A stretch of DNA of 64,000 nucleotides from Noviherbaspirillum cavernae (lineage in GTDB: Bacteria; Pseudomonadota; Gammaproteobacteria; Burkholderiales; Burkholderiaceae_D). Below, one piece after another: positions 27,399-34,610 of the stretch (positions are counted from its first letter, which is position 1; every line of letters starts with the position of its first letter). The DNA is taken from assembly GCF_003590875.1 (NCBI RefSeq), contig NZ_QYUN01000003.1, positions 248,001 to 312,000 of the forward strand. Direction: 5' to 3'. Both the position numbers and the translations under genes were made by a program. Under the pieces are notes generated by a model. The model was given only the letters and a program-made list of their open reading frames with translations, was not told the DNA's origin and made no database searches.

Positions 27399-28409
27399 TC
27401 AAGCTATCTTCCGCAGCCTGACGTGGCCGCGCTCTTCTTCCATTGTCCTGGACAGCAGTTTCACCAGTGCGTATACGGTATCGATATGCGGCGTCGGCGT
27501 GTTCGTGAGATGGCCCAGCTCCACCACGGAACCCACCAGCGCATCGATCTCCGCCGCGCGTCCCGCTTCGATGTCCTGCAACATGGATGTCTTGTGCCTG
27601 CCGACCTTTTCGGCACCGGCGATGCGTTTTTCCAGGCTCACGCGGAATTCGATGCCGAGCTTGTTGGCGATGGTCTGTGCTTCGCGCATCATGGCGGCGG
27701 CGAGTTCCCGCGAAAGCGGATATCGGCAAATATCGACCAGCGTCGAATGCGACAAGGCGCTGATCGGATTGAATGTCAGGTTGCCCCACAGCTTGAGCCA
27801 GATCTCGGCGCGGATATTGTCCAGAACGGGGGCCTTGAAGCCGGCGTTGATGAAGCATTCCGACACCCGCGTGACGCGATCGCTGACAGAGCCATCGAGC
27901 TCGCCCACCGGGAAGCGGTCGCCTTCGACGTGCTTCACCACTCCCGGCGCGATCAGTTCGGAGGCCGGATAGACCACGCAGCCGATGACGCGCTGCACGG
28001 GAATCCTTTCACTGATAAGCCCATCCGGATCGACGCTATGGACGCGGGTGCCTTCAAGTTCGCCGCCATGCTTGTGGAAATACCAGTAGGGAATGCCGTT
28101 CTGCATCGTCACCACGGTAGTGTCTTCCCCGAACAGCTTGGGTACGTCATTCGCAACCGCTTCCAGCTGATGTGCTTTCAAGGCAAGAATCACGATGTCC
28201 TGCGGACCTGCTTCTTCATAGCGATCAGTCGCATTTACATTGCTCGTCACCTGCTCGCCGCCTTCGGCGGTAATCAGCTTGATGCCGTTCCCGCGAATCG
28301 CGTCCAGGTTCGCGCCGCGTACGATGAAGGTGACATCTTCGCCCGCGAGGGCGAGCTTCGCGCCGACGTAACCGCCGATCGCACCGGCGCCGATGATCGC
28401 AATTTTCAT
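27399..28409 (-). CDS. Ketopantoate reductase-family (PanE/ApbA-like) dehydrogenase; candidate oxalyl-CoA reductase
   Basis: A 336-residue NAD(P)-dependent reductase with the N-terminal Rossmann motif MKIAIIGAGAIGGYVGAKLA, the ALKAHQL and TMQNGIPYW blocks and the helical C-terminal ApbA_C domain with Lys/Asn-rich active-site segment (WLKLWGNLTFNPISALS). True PanE makes pantoate. However, a PanE2 paralogue in Methylobacterium was shown to reduce oxalyl-CoA to glyoxylate, and this copy sits between a glyoxylate pathway and a formyl-CoA transferase cluster. I therefore flag oxalyl-CoA reductase as a context-based hypothesis. It follows the FAH-family gene by 19 bp. The start at 28409 has AAAGGA upstream. 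Confidence 0.8.
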   Translation of the reverse strand: MKIAIIGAGAIGGYVGAKLALAGEDVTFIVRGANLDAIRGNGIKLITAEGGEQVTSNVNATDRYEEAGPQDIVILALKAHQLEAVANDVPKLFGEDTTVVTMQNGIPYWYFHKHGGELEGTRVHSVDPDGLISERIPVQRVIGCVVYPASELIAPGVVKHVEGDRFPVGELDGSVSDRVTRVSECFINAGFKAPVLDNIRAEIWLKLWGNLTFNPISALSHSTLVDICRYPLSRELAAAMMREAQTIANKLGIEFRVSLEKRIAGAEKVGRHKTSMLQDIEAGRAAEIDALVGSVVELGHLTNTPTPHIDTVYALVKLLSRTMEEERGHVRLRKIA

Positions 28410-28428
28410 TTCCGTCCTTTCGGTAGGG

Positions 28429-29196
28429 CTATTCGAATCGGTTGCCGAGCTTGCCGATGCCGGCAATTTCGACTTCGACGATGCTGCCTGGCTTCATGGA
28501 GCCGACACCGACGGAGGTGCCGCATAAAATGATGTCGCCGGGATCGAGAGTCATGTCGTTGGAAATCAGGCTGACGAGCTGCGCGACTGAAAAATGCATG
28601 TCGCTGATCGGATAATCCTGACGCAATTCACCGTTGAGCCTCGTCGTCACAATCAAGCTCAAGGGATCAAGGCCGGTCGCCACCGCCGGACCGAACGGAC
28701 AGAAGGTGTCGAAGCCCTTGGCGCGAACCCATTGCGCAAAGGACGGGTCGCGGTGCAGGATATCGACGACAGTCACATCATTGCCGCAGGTATAGCCAAA
28801 CACGTGGTTCATCGCCTCTGCTTCCGACACGCCTTTGCACGGCTTGCCGATGACGATGCCCAGTTCGCCTTCGAAAGCGACTTTGCCTTCGCATGACGGC
28901 TTGCGAATCGTTTCGCCGGGATTGAGATACGAATTCGGGGCCTTGATCAAATACAAGGGCTCGGCCGGCTTCGCCAGATTCAGTTTCCGGCCGAGCGCGC
29001 CAAAGTTGTTCCACATCGCGATGATTTTGCTCGGCTGGGTGGGCGTGAGAAGCTTGACCGCATGCAGCCGCAGTGTTTTATCAGATGGCAGCGGATTGGA
29101 GAACATGTCGCCGGTGTACACCCGGATCCGGTCATTCTCGAGCGTGCCGAATTGAATGACTCCTGCGTGCATGAATCTGATCCAATGCTGTGTCAC
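28429..29196 (-). CDS. Fumarylacetoacetate hydrolase-family protein
   Basis: A 255-residue FAH-fold protein. Metal-site blocks are clear: FEGELGIVIGKPCKGVSEAE, FGYTCGNDVTVVDILHRD and DIILCGTSVGVGSMKPGSIV. Family members cleave or decarboxylate 2,4-diketoacids, or act as oxaloacetate decarboxylase or acylpyruvase. The GTG at 29196 is chosen because AAAGG precedes it; ATG at 29172 lacks one. First gene of a two-gene operon with the PanE-like reductase, behind an FNR-type promoter. The specific substrate is unknown. Confidence 0.82.
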   Translation of the reverse strand: MTQHWIRFMHAGVIQFGTLENDRIRVYTGDMFSNPLPSDKTLRLHAVKLLTPTQPSKIIAMWNNFGALGRKLNLAKPAEPLYLIKAPNSYLNPGETIRKPSCEGKVAFEGELGIVIGKPCKGVSEAEAMNHVFGYTCGNDVTVVDILHRDPSFAQWVRAKGFDTFCPFGPAVATGLDPLSLIVTTRLNGELRQDYPISDMHFSVAQLVSLISNDMTLDPGDIILCGTSVGVGSMKPGSIVEVEIAGIGKLGNRFE

Positions 29197-29246
29197 GTGA
29201 TGACCTTTCCCGTATCAGTCTGGCGTTATTAAGACGCGACATTTGG

Positions 29247-29288
29247 ATTGTGCGAGAGGCGCTCAGCGCTATCCTTGACTTCGGTTAA
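29247..29288 (-). promoter_or_regulatory. FNR/ANR-type promoter of the FAH-PanE-like operon
   Basis: On the minus strand TTAACCGAAGTCAA (29275-29288) is one base off a TTGAC-N4-GTCAA dyad. CACAAT (29247-29252) follows exactly 22 bases later, so the box would centre at -41.5 of a start near 29240. This is the class II FNR activation geometry. Confidence 0.6.
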
Positions 29289-29428
29289 GAATCAAAATAT
29301 TCGGCTGTTCATGTCACGATCATGCGGACGCGATTCAATGTTGGGGTTCGCTGCGCTCACCGTCAACCTACGATGCATGTCTTCTATTCGGATTACTGCT
29401 GCGTCAGAAAATCCCCTCATTACCTTGC

Positions 29429-29790
29429 TTTTCTTCGGTGCTGCAATACGGTAGTGTCTTCGTGGATGCTCGCCGGGGGCGGCCCGGCAGCCGCTCACTT
29501 TCTTTGCTTCGCCAAAGAAAGTAAGCAAAGAAAGGCGACCGCACAGTCGCTGCCCTTCGGGTACCCGCAAAACCAGACGGTGAGGCGGGAAGCGCGCATG
29601 TCTGAGCGCAGCGAGTTTGCACGCTTCCCGCCTTCCCCTGCCGTTTTTCGGGAACCCCGAAGGGGCAGCGACTGTGCGGTCGCCTTCTTTTGCTTACTTT
29701 TCTTGGCGAGACAAGAAAAGTGAGCGGCTGCCGGGCCGCCCCCGGCGAGCCTCCACGGAGAGACTACCGCCTTGCAGCACCGGAGAAAAA
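29429..29790. mobile_element. Long imperfect inverted repeat, MITE-like
   Basis: A 362-bp structure with arms of about 165 bp (29429-29594 and 29621-29790) around a short centre. The outer ends read TTCTTCGGTGCTGCAA and, inverted, TTCTCCGGTGCTGCAA; further in, CTCGCCGGGGGCGGCCCGGC is shared exactly. Arms contain the CACTTTCTTTGCTTCGCCAA and GCGACCGCACAGTCGCTGCC strings that I associate with dispersed proteobacterial repeats. Short frames across it are not credible genes. It lies between the FDH alpha gene stop (29818) and the FAH promoter, and could act as a terminator. No transposase or clear target duplication is visible. Confidence 0.7.
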
Positions 29791-29817
29791 CAACATGATT
29801 TTTCTAACGCAGTAGCA

Positions 29818-32649
29818 CTATTTCTCTATGAATCCCGCGAGAACCTGTCCTCCGCCGTAACTCCCCTGAAGCGGCACTTCGCCGCCCAAAGTCATGCGTA
29901 CCGCGCAGTACTTGAACTCAGGGATTTTTCCGTACGGGTCCAGCGCGGCATTGGTCAGCATATTGATCGCCGCCTCGTAATAGCAGAACGGCACAAAGAC
30001 CGCACCGCGCGGAGAACTGTCGTCGGCGCGTGCAAAGAGCGACACGGTACCGCGCCGCGATTCGATCGTCACGATGTCGCCAGGCTTGCCGCCCATTTCC
30101 TCCAGATCGAGCGGATGCACCAACGCGACCGGATCTGGTTCGATTGCATCCAGCACCATTGTGCGACGCGTCATGCTGCCGGTATGCCAATGCTCAAGCT
30201 GGCGTCCTGTAATCAATACCATCGGATACTGTGCATCCGGGCGCTCATCCGCCGGGATGATATCGGCCGGTACAAAGCGCGCGCGGCCGGTGGCGGTCGG
30301 GAAGTCGTCGGTAAAGACCACCGATTGTCCTGCATCGCCTTCCGTGCGGCAGGGGTAGGTCACCGCATGCTCGCGCTCCAGCCGGTCCCAGGTGATACCA
30401 CCTATGCTGGGCATCGACTGCCGCATCTCGTCGAACACGTCCGAGACGTGCGCGTAATTCCAATCCAGCCCGAGTTGCATTGCCATCTGCTGAATGATCC
30501 ACAGATCCTGTTTTGCCTCGCCCGGCGGATCGAGCGCTTGCCGCCCGAGTTGCACCAGTCGGTCCGTATTGGTGAATGTCCCGGTCTTCTCCGCGAACGC
30601 CGATGCCGGCAGGACGACGTCGGCCAAGTACGCCGTCTCGGTCAGGAAGATGTCCTGCACCACCAGATGATCCAGCGCCGCCAGCGCCTCGCGCGCATGA
30701 TTGGCATCCGGGTCCGACATCGCCGGATTCTCTCCCATGATGTACATGCCGCGAATTTTGCCTTCCTTGTTGCCGTCCTTGATGGCGTGCATGATTTCCA
30801 CCACGGTCAGTCCCGGTTGCGGATCGAGCGGCATGCCCCACAGCTTCTCGAATTTTTCCTTCGCCGCCGCATTGTCCACGCGCTGGTAATCCGGATACAT
30901 CATCGGGATCAGGCCGGCGTCGGATGCGCCTTGCACATTGTTCTGGCCGCGCAGCGGATGCAGGCCGGTGCCGGCGCGGCCGATCTGTCCGGTCATCAGC
31001 GTCAGCGAGATCAGGCAGCGCGCATTGTCGGTGCCGTGAATATGCTGCGATATGCCCATGCCCCACAGGATCATGGATGCCTTGGACGTGGCATAGAGGC
31101 GAGCGACGTAGCGGATCGTGTCGGCATCGATGCCGCAGATCGGCGCCATGAGCTCCGGACTGTAGCTTTGTACATTTTTTTCCAGTTCGTCGTAGCCGAC
31201 GGTACGGCTGGCGATGAAATCCGGATCGACCAATCCTTCATTGACGATGACGTGCATCATCGCGTTCAGCAAGGCGACGTCGGTGTCCGGCTTGAACTGA
31301 AGAAAGCGATGCGCAATGCGCGCCATTTCCGAACGACGCGGGTCCATCAGAATCAGTTTGGTGCCGTTCTTCACGGCGTTCTTGATCCATGTCGCGGCAA
31401 CCGGATGATTGACGGTGGGATTGGCACCGATGATGACTACGACTTCCGCCTTGGTCACGTCCATCACCGGATTGGACACCGCGCCGGAACCGATCCCCTC
31501 CAGCAGCGCGGCTACCGATGACGCATGACACAACCTTGTGCAGTGGTCGACGTTATTGCTGCCAAAGCCGGTGCGCACCAGTTTCTGGAACAGGTAGGCT
31601 TCTTCGTTGCTGCCTTTGGCCGAGCCGAAGCCGGCCAGTGATTTCTTCCCGTACGTGTCCCGGATTTCCTTCAGCTTGCCGCCCGCGAGCGCCAGCGCTT
31701 CTTCCCAGCTCGCCGGACGAAACACATCCATCACCCGCTCCGGGTCCATCGTGAAGTCGCCGCGCTTGGGCGCATCGGCGCGCCGGATCAGCGGCACGGT
31801 CAGGCGATGCGGGTGATGCGCGTAATCGAATCCGTAGCGCCCTTTTACGCATAGCCGTTGATGGTTGGCCGGGCCGTCGCGGCCTTCCACGTAAAGAATC
31901 TTGTTGTCCTTGACGTTGTAAGTGAGCTGGCAACCGACGCCGCAATACGGGCAAACCGAATCGACCTTCTTGTCGGGCACATTCAATGCCGCATCGCGCG
32001 CCGGCATCAGCGCGCCGGTCGGGCAGGCCTGCACGCATTCGCCGCAGGCCACGCAGGTGGACGCGCCCATCGGGTCATCCATGTCGAATACGATCTTGAC
32101 CTGGTCACCGCGAAACGCGAGGCCGATCACGTCATTCATCTGTTCGTCGCGGCAGGCGCGCAGGCAACGTGTGCATTGAATGCAGGCGTCGAGGTTGACG
32201 GTAATTGCCGCGTGCGACGCATCCTGGACGACCTGGGTTCGCGGCGCGAAGCGCGGCTTGCCAATCTTTAACTGGTCCGCCCAGTAATCGACTTCATTGT
32301 CGCGGGTATAAGCGGATTCCGGCATGTCCGACTGCAGCAGTTCCAGCACCATCTGCTGCGCCTTGACGGCGCGTTCGCTGCTGCTGGAAACGACCATGCC
32401 GGCGGTCGGCGTGCGGCAGCAGGAAGGCGCGAGCACACGTTCGCCGTTGATCTCGACCATGCAGGCGCGGCAGTTGCCTGCCGTGTCGAGTCCCTCCTTG
32501 TAGCAGAGATGCGGTATCTCCACGCCTTCGCGCTTTGCAATCTCGATGATAGTTTCCGTCGGCTTGCCGCTGACTTCGCGGCCATTCAATGTGAAGCTGA
32601 CAAGCGGCGCATCGAGTTCCACGATTTCATTTCTGCTGATTGCATTCAT
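29818..32649 (-). CDS. fdsA: NAD-dependent formate dehydrogenase alpha (catalytic) subunit
   Basis: A 944-residue molybdenum/tungsten enzyme. The N-terminus binds a NuoG-type 2Fe-2S cluster (C49, C60, C63, C77), followed by two 4Fe-4S ferredoxin motifs (ACIQCTRCLRAC, CVACGECVQACP) and the CPYCGVGCQ cluster site of the catalytic domain. The metal-ligand segment is HCTRLCHASSVAALLEGIGS, a Cys (not selenocysteine) variant with the adjacent catalytic His. A C-terminal molydopterin-binding domain follows (LITGRQLEHWHTGSMTRRT). It oxidises formate to CO2 and passes electrons through the FdsGB-like subunit to NAD+. The start at 32649 is the conserved MNAISRNE. Confidence 0.93.
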   Translation of the reverse strand: MNAISRNEIVELDAPLVSFTLNGREVSGKPTETIIEIAKREGVEIPHLCYKEGLDTAGNCRACMVEINGERVLAPSCCRTPTAGMVVSSSSERAVKAQQMVLELLQSDMPESAYTRDNEVDYWADQLKIGKPRFAPRTQVVQDASHAAITVNLDACIQCTRCLRACRDEQMNDVIGLAFRGDQVKIVFDMDDPMGASTCVACGECVQACPTGALMPARDAALNVPDKKVDSVCPYCGVGCQLTYNVKDNKILYVEGRDGPANHQRLCVKGRYGFDYAHHPHRLTVPLIRRADAPKRGDFTMDPERVMDVFRPASWEEALALAGGKLKEIRDTYGKKSLAGFGSAKGSNEEAYLFQKLVRTGFGSNNVDHCTRLCHASSVAALLEGIGSGAVSNPVMDVTKAEVVVIIGANPTVNHPVAATWIKNAVKNGTKLILMDPRRSEMARIAHRFLQFKPDTDVALLNAMMHVIVNEGLVDPDFIASRTVGYDELEKNVQSYSPELMAPICGIDADTIRYVARLYATSKASMILWGMGISQHIHGTDNARCLISLTLMTGQIGRAGTGLHPLRGQNNVQGASDAGLIPMMYPDYQRVDNAAAKEKFEKLWGMPLDPQPGLTVVEIMHAIKDGNKEGKIRGMYIMGENPAMSDPDANHAREALAALDHLVVQDIFLTETAYLADVVLPASAFAEKTGTFTNTDRLVQLGRQALDPPGEAKQDLWIIQQMAMQLGLDWNYAHVSDVFDEMRQSMPSIGGITWDRLEREHAVTYPCRTEGDAGQSVVFTDDFPTATGRARFVPADIIPADERPDAQYPMVLITGRQLEHWHTGSMTRRTMVLDAIEPDPVALVHPLDLEEMGGKPGDIVTIESRRGTVSLFARADDSSPRGAVFVPFCYYEAAINMLTNAALDPYGKIPEFKYCAVRMTLGGEVPLQGSYGGGQVLAGFIEK

Positions 32650-32679
32650 GACGATGTTCTCTGCGTATTTGCATGCGAC

Positions 32680-32742
32680 GTAGGGTGGGCACCTGTGCCC
32701 ACGGGTTGTCAGGTTCAGCGTGAGCACAGGTGCCCACCCTAC
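32680..32742. repeat. REP/BIME-like paired palindrome between FDH subunit genes
   Basis: GTAGGGTGGGCACCTGTGCC (outer left end) and its inverted counterpart GGTGCCCACCCTAC (outer right end) enclose a short spacer. Each half is itself a GTGGGCAC-N-GTGCCCAC hairpin. It fills nearly the whole gap between the fused subunit gene and the alpha subunit gene. Confidence 0.75.
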
Positions 32743-32747
32743 CTTCG

Positions 32748-34469
32748 TTATCCGTCAGCCTCATCTGGATGCTCCAATAGTTCATGCGGAAAATACTTGA
32801 TCACGCAATCGACCGGATTGGGCGCTGCCTGTCCCAGGCCGCAGATCGATGCATCGCGCATCACGGCTGACAGGTCCGCAAGCAAGGCGAGATCCCACTT
32901 CGGCTGTTCAATCAAGGCGGATGCTTTCGCTGTACCGACACGGCAGGGGGTACATTGACCGCAGGATTCTTCCTTGAAGAACCGCATCAGGTTGCGCGCC
33001 GCACCAACCGCCGTATCCTTGTCCGACAGCACGATCACCGCTGCGGAACCGATGAAGCAGCCGTACGCTTGCAGCGTATCGAAGTCGAGCGGAATATCGT
33101 TCATCGATGCCGGCAGAATGCCGCCGGATGCGCCACCCGGCAGATAGGCGTAGAAGCGATGTCCGTCCTGCATGCCGCCGCAGTATTCGTCGATCAGTTC
33201 CTGGATGGTGATGCCTGCGGGCGCGAGATGCACACCGGGCTTGTTGACACGCCCCGAGACCGAGAAGGAACGCAGTCCCTTGCGGCCATGCCTGCCATGC
33301 GAGGCAAACCACTCGCCGCCCTTCTCCAGAATGTCGCGCACCCAGTACAGGGTTTCGAAATTGTGTTCCAGCGTCGGCCGTCCGAACAGACCGACCTGCG
33401 CCACATACGGTGGACGCAAGCGAGGCATGCCGCGCTTGCCTTCGAGCGATTCGATCATCGCCGATTCTTCGCCGCAGATGTAGGCGCCCGCGCCGCGCCT
33501 CAGAATGATTTCCGGCACGTCGTACATCGGCAGAGAGGCTGTCAACTTTTCGAGCTCGGCTGCCAACATGGAGCGGCTGCCGTGATACTCGTCGCGCAGA
33601 TAGATATAGATCTTCTCCACCCCGACCGCCCAAGCTGCGATCAGCATGCCTTCGATAAAGCGATGTGGGTCGTGCTCGAGATAGGCGCGGTCCTTGAAGG
33701 TGCCCGGCTCACCTTCGTCGACATTGATAGCCATCAGGCGCGGCCCGGGCTCCGTCCGCACGATGCGCCACTTGCGTCCGGCCGGAAAACCAGCACCTCC
33801 CAAACCGCGCAGGCCCGAACTCTCCATTGTCCGGATGACCGACTCGACATCGCGTTCGCCAGATACGCATTCCTTCAACAAGGCGTAACCGCCCTCCGAT
33901 TGATACTGCACGCAGTCGATGAAGCCGTCCAGATCATGCTCTACAGCACCGGAGGCGACTGTTGCGGCAACTGCATCGCAACTTGCATGCGGCACCGGAT
34001 TCTGTCCGACGACCGCGACCGGCGCATGGTCGCAACGGCCGACGCACGGCGCGGCGATCACGCGCACGTCCTGTCCCAGTATCGCCGGCAGCTTCGACAG
34101 TAGATCGCGCGCACCGGCCATTTCACATGACAAGCCGTCGCACACCCGCACGGTCAGCGCGGGTGGCGCAACCTCGCCTTCCCTGACGATATCGAAATGA
34201 TGGTAGAAGCTTGCCACCTCGAACACTTCGGTTTGCGCCATGCGCATTTCCTGCGCCAGCGCCGCCAGGTGTGCAGCGGAAAGGCAGCCGAAGTGGTCCT
34301 GTATCTTGTGCAGATGCTCGATCAGCAAATCGCGCCGGCGCGGCGCACAGCCCAGCAGCGCCTGAACTTCCGCCAATGCAGCAGGATCGACGCGGCGGCC
34401 CTTCGGGCCCTGGCGTTTGCGTTCTTTCGACGCTCCTTGCACTGCAATCGGAATGAATCGTTGGTTCAT
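32748..34469 (-). CDS. Fused gamma-beta subunit of NAD-dependent formate dehydrogenase (FdsG-FdsB type)
   Basis: A 573-residue fusion. Residues ~25-165 are NuoE/FdsG-like with 2Fe-2S ligands C110, C115, C142 and C146. Residues ~185-565 are NuoF/FdsB-like: GLRGLGGAGFPAGRKW (218-233) for NADH/FMN, an SLBB-like domain, and a 4Fe-4S site ESCGQCTPCR (501-510) with C543. It reduces NAD+ with electrons from the alpha subunit. In soluble Fds enzymes G and B are separate genes followed by A, C and D; here G and B are one protein, and no fdsC or fdsD-like gene follows the alpha gene within the window. AGGAG lies just before the ATG. Confidence 0.9.
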   Translation of the reverse strand: MNQRFIPIAVQGASKERKRQGPKGRRVDPAALAEVQALLGCAPRRRDLLIEHLHKIQDHFGCLSAAHLAALAQEMRMAQTEVFEVASFYHHFDIVREGEVAPPALTVRVCDGLSCEMAGARDLLSKLPAILGQDVRVIAAPCVGRCDHAPVAVVGQNPVPHASCDAVAATVASGAVEHDLDGFIDCVQYQSEGGYALLKECVSGERDVESVIRTMESSGLRGLGGAGFPAGRKWRIVRTEPGPRLMAINVDEGEPGTFKDRAYLEHDPHRFIEGMLIAAWAVGVEKIYIYLRDEYHGSRSMLAAELEKLTASLPMYDVPEIILRRGAGAYICGEESAMIESLEGKRGMPRLRPPYVAQVGLFGRPTLEHNFETLYWVRDILEKGGEWFASHGRHGRKGLRSFSVSGRVNKPGVHLAPAGITIQELIDEYCGGMQDGHRFYAYLPGGASGGILPASMNDIPLDFDTLQAYGCFIGSAAVIVLSDKDTAVGAARNLMRFFKEESCGQCTPCRVGTAKASALIEQPKWDLALLADLSAVMRDASICGLGQAAPNPVDCVIKYFPHELLEHPDEADG

Positions 34470-34514
34470 TCTTGCTCCTGGTCGATCTGACTACTTTATT
34501 GAACGCAGGAATCT

Positions 34515-34585
34515 GTAGCGTGGGCACGCAGTGCCCACGCGGGCGCGGACCGAGATTCAGCGTGGGCACTGCGTGCCCACCCTAC
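34515..34585. repeat. REP/BIME-like paired palindrome upstream of FdsGB
   Basis: GTAGCGTGGGCACGCAGTGC starts the left unit and the right unit ends CTGCGTGCCCACCCTAC, inverted with respect to it, around a GC-rich spacer. Same family as those at 32680, 40688 and (single unit) 25083. Confidence 0.78.
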
Positions 34586-34610
34586 CGCCTACAGTTACTT
34601 CATCATGCCA

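Noticed and set aside
29490..29723. Small frames inside the long inverted repeat
   Set aside because: Their translations are Arg/Ser-rich products of the repeat itself, found on both strands. No ribosome-binding site or family.
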